The notes: generated by a model not told the origin, from the sequence alone. 64,000 bases of DNA from Dyadobacter sp. Leaf189 (GCF_001424405.1 NZ_LMPS01000004.1:182537-246536), one strand, 5' to 3'; numbered from the stretch's first letter, positions 18,170 to 28,500 are shown. Made by a program: numbers and translations.

Positions 18170-18490
18170 TTATTCAGGTTTAACGGTTATAGCGCCGATC
18201 GTATCATCACCGGCTGTTAAAAGCAATCTTTTAAAATGGTCATTTTCATCAATCCGCAGCGCACGGCATTGAATATCCTTGTTGACGCCTTCGGATAAGA
18301 GGCCAAAAAAGAAGGCGAACAACTCTGCAGATTGGTGGACCCGCACGCTTTTAGGCAAAGTCAGACTGATTGCAGGCTTCCCCGGATCAGAATGGTAACC
18401 CGCCTCATACTCGAATGTATACAGGCCACTTTGGTCCTTTTCCAGAAACCCGGCCAAAATGCCATTGTTATAAACGAGCCCCCTCATCAT
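18170..18490 (-). CDS. HipS-like protein (HipA N-terminal subdomain)
   Basis: A 106-residue protein that matches only the N-terminal part of HipA: a small beta domain (RGLVYNNGILAGFLEKD, YTFEYEAGYH), then ISLTLPKS and a helical LFAFFFGLLSEGVNKD segment, ending in DTIGAITVKP. In E. coli HipBST the equivalent HipS protein is the antitoxin that blocks HipT. It overlaps the upstream HipB-like gene by 23 bp and abuts hipT. Two adjacent ATGs (18490, 18487) are possible starts. Confidence 0.85.
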   Translation of the reverse strand: MMRGLVYNNGILAGFLEKDQSGLYTFEYEAGYHSDPGKPAISLTLPKSVRVHQSAELFAFFFGLLSEGVNKDIQCRALRIDENDHFKRLLLTAGDDTIGAITVKPE

Positions 18491-18695
18491 CTGTTGATCT
18501 GATTGCTATATGAAGAGTCATTCCTAACACGTCAAGCAGCTTTTCCAACGACGCCAGTGACGGATTCCCTTTACCCCGCTCGATTGTATACAGTGTCTTG
18601 GCAGTCAGATTCGCCATTTCGGCGGCGTCTTCCTGCTTCAAACCTAAGTCCTGCCTTCGTGCAGCAATAGATCTTCCTAATTCAACCCTGTTCAT
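18468..18695 (-). CDS. HipB-like XRE-family DNA-binding protein
   Basis: A 75-residue helix-turn-helix protein. The XRE domain covers residues ~5-62 (LGRSIAARRQDLGLKQEDAA, recognition helix NLTAKTLYTIERGKGNPSLA). It resembles HipB and is first in the operon, so it probably binds its own promoter (see 18700-18779) and may boost HipS inhibition of the kinase, as reported for HipBST. It has no C-terminal extension beyond a short acidic tail. Confidence 0.88.
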   Translation of the reverse strand: MNRVELGRSIAARRQDLGLKQEDAAEMANLTAKTLYTIERGKGNPSLASLEKLLDVLGMTLHIAIRSTDDEGARL

Positions 18696-18699
18696 CGGT

Positions 18700-18779
18700 A
18701 ATATGTTACGTATTTTACAATATTAATGAATTATCAAGTCATTTCAGAGCAAAATCAGTATCAAAATTCCGATTTTGCT
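18700..18779 (-). promoter_or_regulatory. Operator/promoter candidate of the hipBST-like operon
   Basis: An exact 9-bp inverted repeat AGCAAAATC (18748-18756) / GATTTTGCT (18771-18779) with a 14-bp spacer lies 53-84 bp upstream of the hipB start. Nearer the start, the minus strand reads GTAAAATAC directly followed by GTAACATAT, a near-direct repeat. Either could be a HipB site. I cannot place -33/-7 boxes with certainty. Confidence 0.45.
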
Positions 18780-19079
18780 TAATTGAGGTTAGTAATTGAC
18801 TTTTTTATACAAAAAAAATAGCAATCGGAATTATAGTACCGAATTAACGTCAATGTTTTTACAACAAAACTGTCCAGTGAAGTTCTATCTGGCAGAAATC
18901 CGGTAAAAACAACTTCCCTTTCGATCTTTTTAACAAGTGCCGGGCGTATGTTACCATCATCAACAACGTTCACATGACACCTTTCACCCGCGCGCTTTAC
19001 CGCAGCCAGCTCTCCGCAGGTCACCTCACACCTGCCCATTTCTGAAATTCGCTTCGTGCTTCGGCCGGATTGTTATTCG
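18780..19079. other. Intergenic region upstream of ECF sigma gene
   Basis: About 300 bp without a recognisable gene. An 86-codon minus-strand frame exists (18779-19039), but it has no recognisable domain, atypical composition and no neighbour relation. The part near 18780-18860 is A/T-rich and could hold promoter elements for the sigma gene. I see no clear repeat. Confidence 0.4.
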
Positions 19080-19640
19080 ATGAAAAAACACGATGTGAGT
19101 TTTTCCGAAACGGAATTGGTGGCGCTTCTTAAAGCTGGTAACAACCCCGCATTCAAGTTGCTGCACGACCGCTATGCGCCTGCATTAACGGAAATCGTAT
19201 ACAAGATCATCAGAGACGAGCACCAGGTTGATGATGTTGTGCAGGATACACTGTTGAAAATCTGGATACACATTGGAAGCTACCAGAAAGAAAAGGGAAC
19301 GCTTTTCACCTGGATGCTCAATATTGCCCGCAACACGGCCATTGACAGGCTGCGTACTAATCTGAAATTCAAAAATCATGTGGGATGGGAAACGGTTGGA
19401 GAGGCAGATATTATCTCGCTGATCATTTCTAATCCGCGCCTGAGCGCTACTGAGCTGAATGCGTATGTGGAGCGGCTTTCGGATAAGCAAAGGCAGGTGA
19501 TCGATCTGATCTATTTCCAGGATTACACCCACGAGCATGCCGCTGCTCAGCTGGGAATTGCATTGGGTACCGTCAAGTCGAGGGTTAGAAGTGCATTGAT
19601 AGAGATCAGGGAAATGCTCTCGGAAACGCCCGATCACTAG
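19080..19640 (+). CDS. ECF RNA polymerase sigma factor, no adjacent anti-sigma gene
   Basis: A 186-residue sigma-70 family protein starting at the ATG at 19080 (MKKHDVSFSETEL). Region 2 contains YKIIRDEHQVDDVVQDTLLK with the TFTWMLNIARNTAIDRLR segment after it. Region 4 has LSDKQRQVIDLIYFQDYTHE and the helix-turn-helix LGIALGTVKSRVRSAL. Close relatives in Cytophagales are commonly followed by an anti-sigma (RskA-type) gene, but the next gene is a convergent esterase. How it is controlled is therefore not visible here. Confidence 0.9.
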   Translation: MKKHDVSFSETELVALLKAGNNPAFKLLHDRYAPALTEIVYKIIRDEHQVDDVVQDTLLKIWIHIGSYQKEKGTLFTWMLNIARNTAIDRLRTNLKFKNHVGWETVGEADIISLIISNPRLSATELNAYVERLSDKQRQVIDLIYFQDYTHEHAAAQLGIALGTVKSRVRSALIEIREMLSETPDH

Positions 19641-19667
19641 TCCCGCAAGATCAGAATGCGGATCAGA

Positions 19668-20420
19668 TTACAGGTACAGCTTCACCATCTGCCGCCAATA
19701 CCTGGGCCGGTGCGCCTCCTCTTCCCAGATAATCAGCTGGTGCGGTACTCCGATTGCATTCAGCGAAGCGCTCAGCTGTTCGTTATTTGGCAAAAAAGCA
19801 TCTTCCCTCCCGATCACGAGCGTCAGATCCAACTTTCTGAGCTGTTTTAAAAGTTTCGGGTCGCGGATGCCGGGTACAAAGTGGTTGGGCATGTTGAAAT
19901 AAATGTTCTCGTCAACATATCCGTCGAACAGATCTGCGAAGAATTCCAGCGGTTTGGTCAGGTCGTATCGCCCACTCATTCCCACGATTTTGGTGAAAAT
20001 TTCGGGGTGCCTCAATCCGATATTAACCGCGTGGTAAGCGCCAAGGCTGCACCCTGCGACTGCCAGCTCCTTACTCCGGTTTCTTTGCCTGACAAAAGGG
20101 ATTACCTCGGTGAGTATGTAACGCTCGTATTGCAAATGGCGCAGGATCCGGTCGGCAGGTCGCTTTTTGGAGTAAAAGCTTTCCCGGTCAATACTGTCGA
20201 CGCAATAAACCTGGATTTGACGGGAGTGAATGCGCTCGCTCATGGCGTCGATGATCTTCCAGTCTTCAAGGTCGTAGAAATGCGCTGATCTGGTGGGAAA
20301 GAAAATAACGGGTGTCCCACCTGACCCAAAAACAAGCATTTCCATGTCCCTGCCCAACACGGTGCTGAACCATTTATGGTACTGTCTTTCAATTACCGGG
20401 CGAGATGGCGAGCTGATCAT
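19668..20420 (-). CDS. Alpha/beta-hydrolase, esterase-D-like
   Basis: A 250-residue cytoplasmic hydrolase without a signal peptide. The nucleophile elbow is GCSLGA (Ser125). The acid is likely Asp in VIGREDAFL, and the base His in EEEAHRPRYW near the C-terminus, so a complete triad is present. The fold matches the putative-esterase/esterase-D group acting on short acyl esters; the real substrate is unknown. It starts one base after the SGNH hydrolase stop, so the two hydrolases form an operon, divergent from the HTCS gene at 21253. Confidence 0.82.
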   Translation of the reverse strand: MISSPSRPVIERQYHKWFSTVLGRDMEMLVFGSGGTPVIFFPTRSAHFYDLEDWKIIDAMSERIHSRQIQVYCVDSIDRESFYSKKRPADRILRHLQYERYILTEVIPFVRQRNRSKELAVAGCSLGAYHAVNIGLRHPEIFTKIVGMSGRYDLTKPLEFFADLFDGYVDENIYFNMPNHFVPGIRDPKLLKQLRKLDLTLVIGREDAFLPNNEQLSASLNAIGVPHQLIIWEEEAHRPRYWRQMVKLYL

Positions 20421-20421
20421 A

Positions 20422-21024
20422 TTACGGGTGGTCTGTCAACCTTAAAGCTTCACGAATTTCCTTTTCCCAAACAGCATATCCAGCAGGGCTCAAATGCAGC
20501 CCGTCGGCTTCAAACAATGATTTAACCGGTCGCCCGTCCGCGCCCAGCATAGCAGGAAAAATGTCAACAAAATGTTGAAGCTGGTCTTTTTCAGTTTCCT
20601 GACGAATTAGCTGATTGGTTGTTTTGATCTCTGCCAGCAGCTCCCAACGCTGGATACTGGGCTTAATGCTGATATAATAACAGGGGATTGCGCCAAAGCG
20701 GGTGCGGATCTGGGCGAGCAGTTCCCTGTAAAAAATGCATACCTCCATAGGGTTGCGTCCGTCGCCGAGATCATTGTCACCGGCATAAATCAGCATCGTT
20801 TTAGGCTGATCGAGCTGGGCCATGATCCTGTCGAAAAACCAGCTGCAAGCCGCCAGTGTGGAGCCGCCGAAACCGAGGTTAACGGGATTTAGATCCTCAA
20901 AATCAGTATACAACGTTTCCCATAAGGTAAAGCTGGAACTGCCGTAGAATATCGTCTCCGGCGTGAATGCCAGCTTCTCTGCTTCTTTTTCGACTCTTAA
21001 AACTTCCTCTTCATACCAATTCAT
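20422..21024 (-). CDS. SGNH/GDSL-family hydrolase
   Basis: A 200-residue protein from the ATG at 21024 (MNWYEEEV); an upstream TTG/other start would add a Cys-rich, unlikely tail. The four SGNH blocks are visible: IFYGSSSF (nucleophile Ser in a GSS form rather than GDS), GFGGST, AGDNDLG and DGLHLSPAGY. The family deacylates esters, often of acetylated sugars or lipids. No signal peptide is seen, so it should act in the cytoplasm together with the esterase encoded immediately downstream. Confidence 0.85.
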   Translation of the reverse strand: MNWYEEEVLRVEKEAEKLAFTPETIFYGSSSFTLWETLYTDFEDLNPVNLGFGGSTLAACSWFFDRIMAQLDQPKTMLIYAGDNDLGDGRNPMEVCIFYRELLAQIRTRFGAIPCYYISIKPSIQRWELLAEIKTTNQLIRQETEKDQLQHFVDIFPAMLGADGRPVKSLFEADGLHLSPAGYAVWEKEIREALRLTDHP

Positions 21025-21252
21025 ACGCGATTCCAAATTGGGCCATTGCCCGGATAAACAGCAGGCGCATTGCCGCCTGAACTGCATGAAAGATAGCTAA
21101 CCAATGTTGTCTGCACGTTAAGGCAAATTTTTGATTGTGTTATCTACATAAAATGCGTTCCCGAAGCCCGGTTCCCGCAGGCGTCACATCCACACACATC
21201 AAAGTTGTGAGATATGTATTATATTGGTTACTAAACTCAATGACACTGCCGG

Positions 21253-24200
21253 ATGCGGGGAAAAATCCTCTTCTTTTTCTTATTTCTTCTTACCCTGACC
21301 TATGAAGCTTCCGCGCAGTCTACCCCCTACCGGTTTATGAAGCTCGATGCGGCCAGCGGGCTTTCAAACAATCAGGTTACCTGCTTTCTGAAAGACAGCC
21401 GGGGCTACATGTGGTTTGGGACCATCTCGGGCCTCAACCGGTACGACGGCAGGAATGTGCGTGTTTTCAAAAACGATATCCGCGATTCCAGTTCCATTCA
21501 GAATAACCACATTATCAAGCTTTTTGAAGACCCGCAAGGCAGGGTTTGGGTTACTACCATTGAAGGGATCAGCATTTTCGACCCGGAAAAAGAATCTTTT
21601 ATCCGGAATACAATGCAGTATGTGCGCCGCTTCGGACTTGCTGATGCGGCGGTTTCTGACATTGTGAAAGACTTGCGCGGACAATTCTGGTTTGTCCATG
21701 ATTCTTCGGGGATTTACCTGTACCGCCAGGGACAAGCTACCCGGCATTTGCATTACCGGCACGCCGACAACCGGATTGCGGCGATCAGCAGGGACGGGAA
21801 GGGTAAATTATGGGTACTGCACCGGAACGGGATACTGGATCAAATTGACGGACAAAGCCACCGGCTCCTTTACCGGAATGCATTGCTCCGGGAGCGGAAT
21901 GCAGGCCAGCAGCTGCCTTACAGCATTACTATCGACAAAGACGGCGATCTTTGGATTTACGTGCTCCGGGCCAATAGCGGCGTCCATTATTTCAATGCGA
22001 AAACAAAAGCGTTTACCCACATTGATAAAAACACACCCGGCCCAAAGCTAAACTCCAATATCATTCAGGGGATTGTAGAGGGAAATAACGGGCTGATCTG
22101 GATAGGTACCGATCACGGCGGGATCAATATTCTTGACAAACAAAAATGGCAGATCAGTTACCTGGTGCATGATATTGATAACAAGAAAAGCCTGAGCCAG
22201 AACACAATCAATAGCCTCTACAAAGACGACAGCGGCATTATCTGGACGGGAACTTATAAGGATGGGATCAATTATTACCATGAAAATATCTTCCGGTTCC
22301 CCATTTACGAGCAAAACCGCTCCAAGTCGGCGAGTTTACCTTTCAACGATCTCAACCGATTTGCAGAAGATGAGAAAGGAAATCTGTGGCTGGCGGCTAA
22401 CGGAGGCGGGCTGATATACTTTGACAGACAGAACAATACATTCAAAACGTACCTGCACAAAGCCGGCGATCCCGGTTCCATTGGCAGCAATGTGATCGTA
22501 AGCCTTTTGATCGACAGTCAGAAAAAGCTTTGGATTGGCACTTACTATGGCGGGCTCAGCTGCTTCGACGGGAAAACATTCAGAACATTCCGCCACAACC
22601 CGGCTGACAAAAACAGCATTGCAGACGATAGTATCTGGGAGATTTTCGAGGATTCGAAAGGACAGCTCTGGATAGGTACATTGAACGGCGGCCTCGACCG
22701 GCTCGACAAGTCTACGGGGATATTCACCCACTTCGCCAGCGGCGCGCCCAATTCCATTCACGCAAGCTATGTAAGCGAGATCCGGGAAGATAAGGCTCGC
22801 AAAATATGGATCGGGACCTCCTACGGGCTTGAAAGATACGATTATGCCACCAATCGATTTGAACACTTCCTGAGCAATGCCGAAAGCGACAGCGCATTGA
22901 GCAACAACCTGGTGCACACGATTTTCGAAGACAAAAGAGGCTTACTATGGATTGGTACGCACGAGGGATTGAATTTATATGACCCAAAACACAACAGCTT
23001 TCGCACACTCAGAAAAGAAGACGGGCTGCCTGACAATACCATTTTGTCTATAACCGAGGACCAGCAGGGTAATCTCTGGCTTGGCACGACTAACGGGCTC
23101 AGTAAAATGCAGGTATCTGCCACGACAGGGCAATGGAAATTCAGCTTTATCAATTACGATGAATCCGACGGGTTGCAGGGGAAAGAATTTACGGAGAATG
23201 CTGCATTGACCACCCGCTCGGGGCAGGTGCTTTTCGGCGGCTCAAAGGGGTTTAACCTTTTTGATCCTGAGCAAATAAAGACCGGCAGCAGAACACCTCA
23301 GGTAGTCCTGTCCGATCTGTATCTGTTTAACAAAAAAGTGGGTATCGGTAAGGAAACAGACGGATCGGTGATCCTGGAAAAAGCGCTGAGCCGCAGTCAG
23401 CAGATCACATTCAGGCACGACCAGAATGTGATTTCCATTGAATTTTCGGCGCTGGACTTTTTTCATCCCGAAAAAAACAGGTACCGATATCAGCTGGAAG
23501 GTTTTGATAAGGACTGGATTACGCCGCTTGATAAATCCGGCAGGGCAACTTACACCAACCTGGACCCGGGCACCTACGTTTTCAAAGTAACTGCCTCCAA
23601 CAATGACGGTATCTGGGCAGAGCGCGGTGCCGAGCTGAAAATCATCATTCTGCCGCCCTGGTGGCAGACCTGGACGGCGGTAGTGTGTTACATCATTCTG
23701 CTCGGGCTGATTTTGTATTTGTCAAGAAGAGAGATCCTGCGGCGGGAACGGATCCGGTTTGAGCATCAGCAGGAAAGGAAAGAGGCGCAACGAATGCACG
23801 AGCTGGATCAGATGAAGATCAACTTTTTCACCAATGTAAGCCACGAGTTCCGCACGCCGCTCACACTTATCCTGTCCCCGATCGAAAATATGGTGAGGGA
23901 AACGGACGAGCCACGCAGGCAAGGGCAGCTTAACCTGATTTACCGCAATGCAAAAAGGCTTCTGAACCTGGTTAACCAGCTGCTCGACCTGGGTAAGCTT
24001 GAATTTCAGGAATTGCGCTTTCATCCGCGGGAAGGTGATATTCTCCGGTTTATCCGGGAGGCTACCTTCTCGTTTTCGGATCTGTCGGAGAAAAAACATG
24101 TGAAGCTCAGCTTCGAGTCGCAGGTTAAAGAGCTTGTGACGCTTTTTGATGAGGATAAGCTCGAAAAGATCCTGTTTAACCTGCTTTCCAATGCATTCAA

Positions 24201-25368
24201 GTTTACACCCGAGAACGGAACCGTGAAGGTAACTACCAATATCATCCGTAATCCCGACCAGCTCAGGTTTTTGGAAATCAATGTAATGGATACGGGGATC
24301 GGCATTCCGGCGGAAAAACAGGAGAAGATCTTCGACCGTTTTTTCCAGAATGAGCTGCCTGCCAGCATGGTCAACCAGGGAAGCGGCATCGGACTTTCCA
24401 TTACCCGGGAGTTTGTCAGGATACACGGAGGTACCATCACCGTTTCCAGCGTGCCAGACCAGGGAAGCTGCTTTACCGTCACACTTCCCGCGCCCGATCC
24501 CGGTGAAGTTAAGCCCGATCAGAAAACGGGCCTGAGCCCGGCAGCTGCGCCCCTCATCGCTGAACAACCGGCAGACTTACCTCCTGCACGCGCCAAGATC
24601 CTGCTCGTGGAAGACCACGCGGATTTCCGGCATTACCTAAAAGAAAACCTCTCCGAAAACTACCAGATCCTTGAAGCGGCAGACGGAAAGGCGGGACTGA
24701 AAAATGCATTGGGCGAGCTGCCCGACCTGATCGTAAGTGACGTAATGATGCCCGAAATGAACGGGATCGAGCTTTGCCGCAGGCTGAAAGAGAATGCCGC
24801 TACTTCGCACATTCCGGTGCTGTTGCTGACCGCACGCAACTCGGAGGAACAAAAACTGGAAGGTTACCAGACAGGCGCGCAGGATTACATTGAAAAACCC
24901 TTCAATTTTGAAATACTACAATCGAAGATCAAAAGTCTGCTCAACCAGCAAAATGCAGCCCGTAAGGCTTACCGCCAGCAGGTGACCATCAAAGGAAAGG
25001 ATGTGGCGATCAGCTCACTGGACGAGAAGCTGATTCAGAAAGCCATTGAGGTAGTTGAGAAGAATATGGCTAACCCGGATTTTTCAGTGGAGGCATTCAG
25101 CAAGGAGTTGGGCATGAGCCGCATTCATTTATACAGAAAACTTAATACCCTGACTGGCCAGTCGCCCGTCGATTTTATCCGCACGATCCGCCTCGACCGC
25201 TCGCGCCAGCTTCTTGAACAAAGCCAGCTTACTGTTTCCGAAATCGCTTACCAGGTCGGGTTTAATAATCCGAAATATTTTGCCAAACATTTCCGCGAGA
25301 AGTTCAACGAGCTGCCTTCTGCTTACGCCGGTCGTAAAAAGAGCAGTGCTGCGCCGCCTGCGCTCTGA
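21253..25368 (+). CDS. Hybrid two-component system regulator (HTCS)
   Basis: A 1371-residue one-protein sensor-regulator in the inner membrane. Signal peptide (cleavage after ASAQ, ~22), then Reg_prop beta-propeller repeats to ~690 (recurring GLIWIGT, GNLWLGT, GQLWIGT blades), a Y_Y_Y domain (~715-790) and one membrane segment (~800-820). The histidine kinase follows (phospho-acceptor His864 in NVSHEFRTPL; NLLSNAFKF, DTGIGIP, GSGIGLSI). A receiver domain (phospho-acceptor Asp1163 in IVSDVMMPEMNG) and a C-terminal AraC-type helix-turn-helix (ELGMSRIHLYRKLNTLTGQ; ...YQVGFNNPKYF) complete it. Periplasmic ligand binding should activate the SusC/SusD/sulfotransferase genes directly downstream. All signalling residues are intact. 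Confidence 0.95.
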   Translation: MRGKILFFFLFLLTLTYEASAQSTPYRFMKLDAASGLSNNQVTCFLKDSRGYMWFGTISGLNRYDGRNVRVFKNDIRDSSSIQNNHIIKLFEDPQGRVWVTTIEGISIFDPEKESFIRNTMQYVRRFGLADAAVSDIVKDLRGQFWFVHDSSGIYLYRQGQATRHLHYRHADNRIAAISRDGKGKLWVLHRNGILDQIDGQSHRLLYRNALLRERNAGQQLPYSITIDKDGDLWIYVLRANSGVHYFNAKTKAFTHIDKNTPGPKLNSNIIQGIVEGNNGLIWIGTDHGGINILDKQKWQISYLVHDIDNKKSLSQNTINSLYKDDSGIIWTGTYKDGINYYHENIFRFPIYEQNRSKSASLPFNDLNRFAEDEKGNLWLAANGGGLIYFDRQNNTFKTYLHKAGDPGSIGSNVIVSLLIDSQKKLWIGTYYGGLSCFDGKTFRTFRHNPADKNSIADDSIWEIFEDSKGQLWIGTLNGGLDRLDKSTGIFTHFASGAPNSIHASYVSEIREDKARKIWIGTSYGLERYDYATNRFEHFLSNAESDSALSNNLVHTIFEDKRGLLWIGTHEGLNLYDPKHNSFRTLRKEDGLPDNTILSITEDQQGNLWLGTTNGLSKMQVSATTGQWKFSFINYDESDGLQGKEFTENAALTTRSGQVLFGGSKGFNLFDPEQIKTGSRTPQVVLSDLYLFNKKVGIGKETDGSVILEKALSRSQQITFRHDQNVISIEFSALDFFHPEKNRYRYQLEGFDKDWITPLDKSGRATYTNLDPGTYVFKVTASNNDGIWAERGAELKIIILPPWWQTWTAVVCYIILLGLILYLSRREILRRERIRFEHQQERKEAQRMHELDQMKINFFTNVSHEFRTPLTLILSPIENMVRETDEPRRQGQLNLIYRNAKRLLNLVNQLLDLGKLEFQELRFHPREGDILRFIREATFSFSDLSEKKHVKLSFESQVKELVTLFDEDKLEKILFNLLSNAFKFTPENGTVKVTTNIIRNPDQLRFLEINVMDTGIGIPAEKQEKIFDRFFQNELPASMVNQGSGIGLSITREFVRIHGGTITVSSVPDQGSCFTVTLPAPDPGEVKPDQKTGLSPAAAPLIAEQPADLPPARAKILLVEDHADFRHYLKENLSENYQILEAADGKAGLKNALGELPDLIVSDVMMPEMNGIELCRRLKENAATSHIPVLLLTARNSEEQKLEGYQTGAQDYIEKPFNFEILQSKIKSLLNQQNAARKAYRQQVTIKGKDVAISSLDEKLIQKAIEVVEKNMANPDFSVEAFSKELGMSRIHLYRKLNTLTGQSPVDFIRTIRLDRSRQLLEQSQLTVSEIAYQVGFNNPKYFAKHFREKFNELPSAYAGRKKSSAAPPAL

Positions 25369-25374
25369 CGATGA

Positions 25375-25458
25375 ATGTTACATACCGCAGGTAACGCCTG
25401 ATAATGCAATATGTAACATTTGGATACCTGATCTGCATGCATTATGTAACTAGTTTTG
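25375..25458 (+). promoter_or_regulatory. Triple TATGTAAC boxes and -7 element upstream of susC 2
   Basis: ATGCAATATGTAAC (25404-25417) and ATGCATTATGTAAC (25437-25450) are direct repeats (13 of 14 identical) exactly 33 bp apart, about three helical turns. An inverted copy, ATGTTACATA, lies at 25375-25384. TAGTTTTG (25451-25458) directly after the last box fits the Bacteroidota -7 consensus TAnnTTTG, with no good -33 box. This is the architecture of an activated promoter; the AraC domain of the HTCS just upstream is the natural candidate binder. Confidence 0.6.
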
Positions 25459-25556
25459 CATTTAGGCGCAACAAAACAATGTATTGCATTGTTGGACAGC
25501 AACAAACTACTCTTTCTAAATTCTGTACCCTTGCAAAATTATCTACTAACAACTCT

Positions 25557-28500
25557 ATGAAAAGAATTTCTCCTCTCATTCTTTTTCTGCTTCTCGCCTT
25601 CCAGGTTCGCGCACAGAACGTGACCGTGAAAGGTTTTATCAAAGATGCAGAAACCAACGAGCCGCTTCCGGGCGTTTCCGTGCTCGTAAAAGGCACCAAC
25701 CAGGGCACTGCCTCGGGATCCAATGGTAACTACTCCATTGATGTACCGGGCGGCGGCGTGCTTACTTTTTCGTTTATCGGATATGCCCCGAAAGATGTTA
25801 CTGTGGGTACGCAGACTACCATTGATGTTTCTTTGAATGCAGACACGCAGGTGCTTTCCGAGGTAACTGTAACGGCACTCGGGATCAAACGCGAGAAGCG
25901 TGCACTGGGCTACGCCGTGTCTGATGTAGGCGCGGAGAATATTGCCAACAATGGTGAAACCAATGCCATTGCGTCCATTGCCGGAAAGGTAGCGGGCGTC
26001 AATATTTCCTCTACCACGGCTGGTCCTACGGGTTCAAGCCGTGTGGTGATCCGGGGGATCCGGGAATTGCAGGGCAGCAACCAGCCTTTGTATGTGATTG
26101 ACGGGGTGCCGGCGGTGAATGGTAACATCGGAAGCGCAAGTCAATGGGGCGGGTTCGACCTTGGCGACGGTCTTTCCGACATTAACCCCAACGATATCGA
26201 GTCCATTTCGGTACTGAAAGGATCGGCAGCGGCGGCATTGTACGGAAGCCGGGCATTGAACGGGGTGATTTTGATCACTACCAAAAGCGGCAAGGCAAAC
26301 AAGGGAGTTGGTGTGGAGCTGAACAGCTCATTTACACTGGATGAAATTTCCACCCGCATGGACGAGCGCCAGAAAACCTATGGACAGGGAAATGACGGCG
26401 TTTTCCCGACTGACCCTTTGCAGGCAAGAAATATCACCAGCAACTGGGGACCCAAGTTTACCGATTTTGAAACCATTACCCAGGCAGACGGCACGGTGCG
26501 CCCCTACCGGTACATGGACGATAATATCCAGGATTTTTTCAGAATGGGCAGAACGGCGATGAACACGATCGCAGTGTCGGGCGGCAAAGATGATAACACG
26601 GTCAGAATGTCGTATTCCAATATCACCAACACGGATATTGTACCAAAAAGCGGTTATGACAAAAACATTTTCGCGATCCGCGCTACATCGAAGGTTACCA
26701 ACAAGCTTTCGGTAGATGCCAAGATCAATTACATGACGGAGAAAGTGAAAAACCGGCCTGCGTTGACTGACGAGGTAAATAACATCGGGAATGGTTTGCT
26801 AGGCCTTGCTGCCAACTTTGACCAGGCATGGTTACAGGATTATACCAACCCGGACGGGACTTATAAAAACTACACGGGTAATATTTACCGCTCGAATCCA
26901 TACTGGACGCTCAACAAAACCTTCAACAGAAGTACCAAGGAAAGAGCGGGCGGTTACCTGAACATGAATTATACATTCAATAGCATGTTCAGCCTCAACT
27001 TGCAGGCAGGTACCGACTTTTTTACATTCAACCACGAGAATTTTTACGATAAATACACCCCGGCTTACGACGGAGGCGCATTAAACCAGCTTTCGATGAA
27101 TACGAACGAAACCAATTTTCAGGGTTTGTTCAATTTCAACAAAGACCTGGGGAAAGATTTCAAGATTTCGGCCATGGTGGGCGCTAACCTGATGAAGTAC
27201 CGCAGCAAGGGAAATAACATCAGCGCGACGCAGATCATCCAGCCAGGAACGGCCAATCTGGTCAACTTTACAGAGAAGCTGATCCAGCCTTTTGACAACC
27301 GCAAGGAGATCCAATCGGTTTTTGCCAGCGCGCAGCTGAGCTTCCGCGAGTTCCTGTTTTTGAACATGCAGGGCAGAAACGACTGGGCTTCCACCCTTCC
27401 TCCTCAGAACAATTCCTTCTTTTACCCTTCCGTCGATGCGAGCTTTGTGGTAACGGACGCATTCAAGATCGAATCGCCGGTGCTTTCTTTTGCCAAGATC
27501 AGGGCTTCATTGGGACAGGTTGGTAGTGATTTTGATCCGTACAAAACCACTTTCGCATACAGTCTGACAGGCCGCTCGATACGTGGGTTACCTATGGGAG
27601 AAATCCTGGGCGGCTCTATTCCGAATGCGAATCTTAAACCGCAGATCAAGACTTCTTTCGAGCTGGGAACTGATATCCGTCTGTTCCACGACCGCATCGG
27701 GCTGGACTTTACCTACTATGATGAAGTAACAAACGACGTTTTGCTTGATATTACGGTTCCTGAGACAACGGGCTTCAATACAGCTTCACTGAATGCCGCC
27801 AAGCTGAGAAACCGCGGTGTGGAGATCCTTCTTAATACGACGCCTGTGAAGCTGGATAATGGTTTTCAATGGGATTTGTCATTGAATTTTGCAAAAAATG
27901 TCAACGAAGTAGTCGAGCTGAGCGACCTGCTTGAAACCTTCACGGTGGCGGAAGCACGCTGGGCCGGCGCGACGATCATCGCTGAAAAAGGCAAGCCTTT
28001 CGGAACGATCATGGGAAATGGATTTTTGCGCGACGATAATGGAAACCGTGTGTATAACAGCAGCAACGGAGAGCCGCTCCCGACAGCAAGACCAATCGCA
28101 TTAGGCAACACGCTTCCCGACTGGACAGGCGGGGTGATTACGTCTGTCGGTTACAAAGGATTGCAACTGAAAGCGGCGTTTGACGTGCGCGTAGGCGGCG
28201 ATTTATTCTCAATGACCAACATGACTATGCACATGAACGGTTCACACGCCAATACGGAAGAAGGCCGCGAAGGCTGGAATGCATACCAGCGCGAGCGCCA
28301 GCTGGCACAAGCCGCTGCACAGGCGGCAGGCCAGGAAGCTAACCTGGATGATCCTGCAAGTCCGTACTATGTCGACCGTGCCAACAGAGGCTTTGTCGGC
28401 GTGGGTGTGAACCAGGAAGGAGCGCCGAACACGATCCCGATCAGTCCTGCGGCTTACTGGCAGAGCATTGGGAACAACATCCCTGAGCCGTTTATTTACG

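Noticed and set aside
18779-19039. 86-codon open frame on the minus strand between hipB and the sigma gene
   Set aside because: No recognisable domain, Cys/Phe-rich ending and AT-rich tail; it occupies the promoter region of both neighbours.
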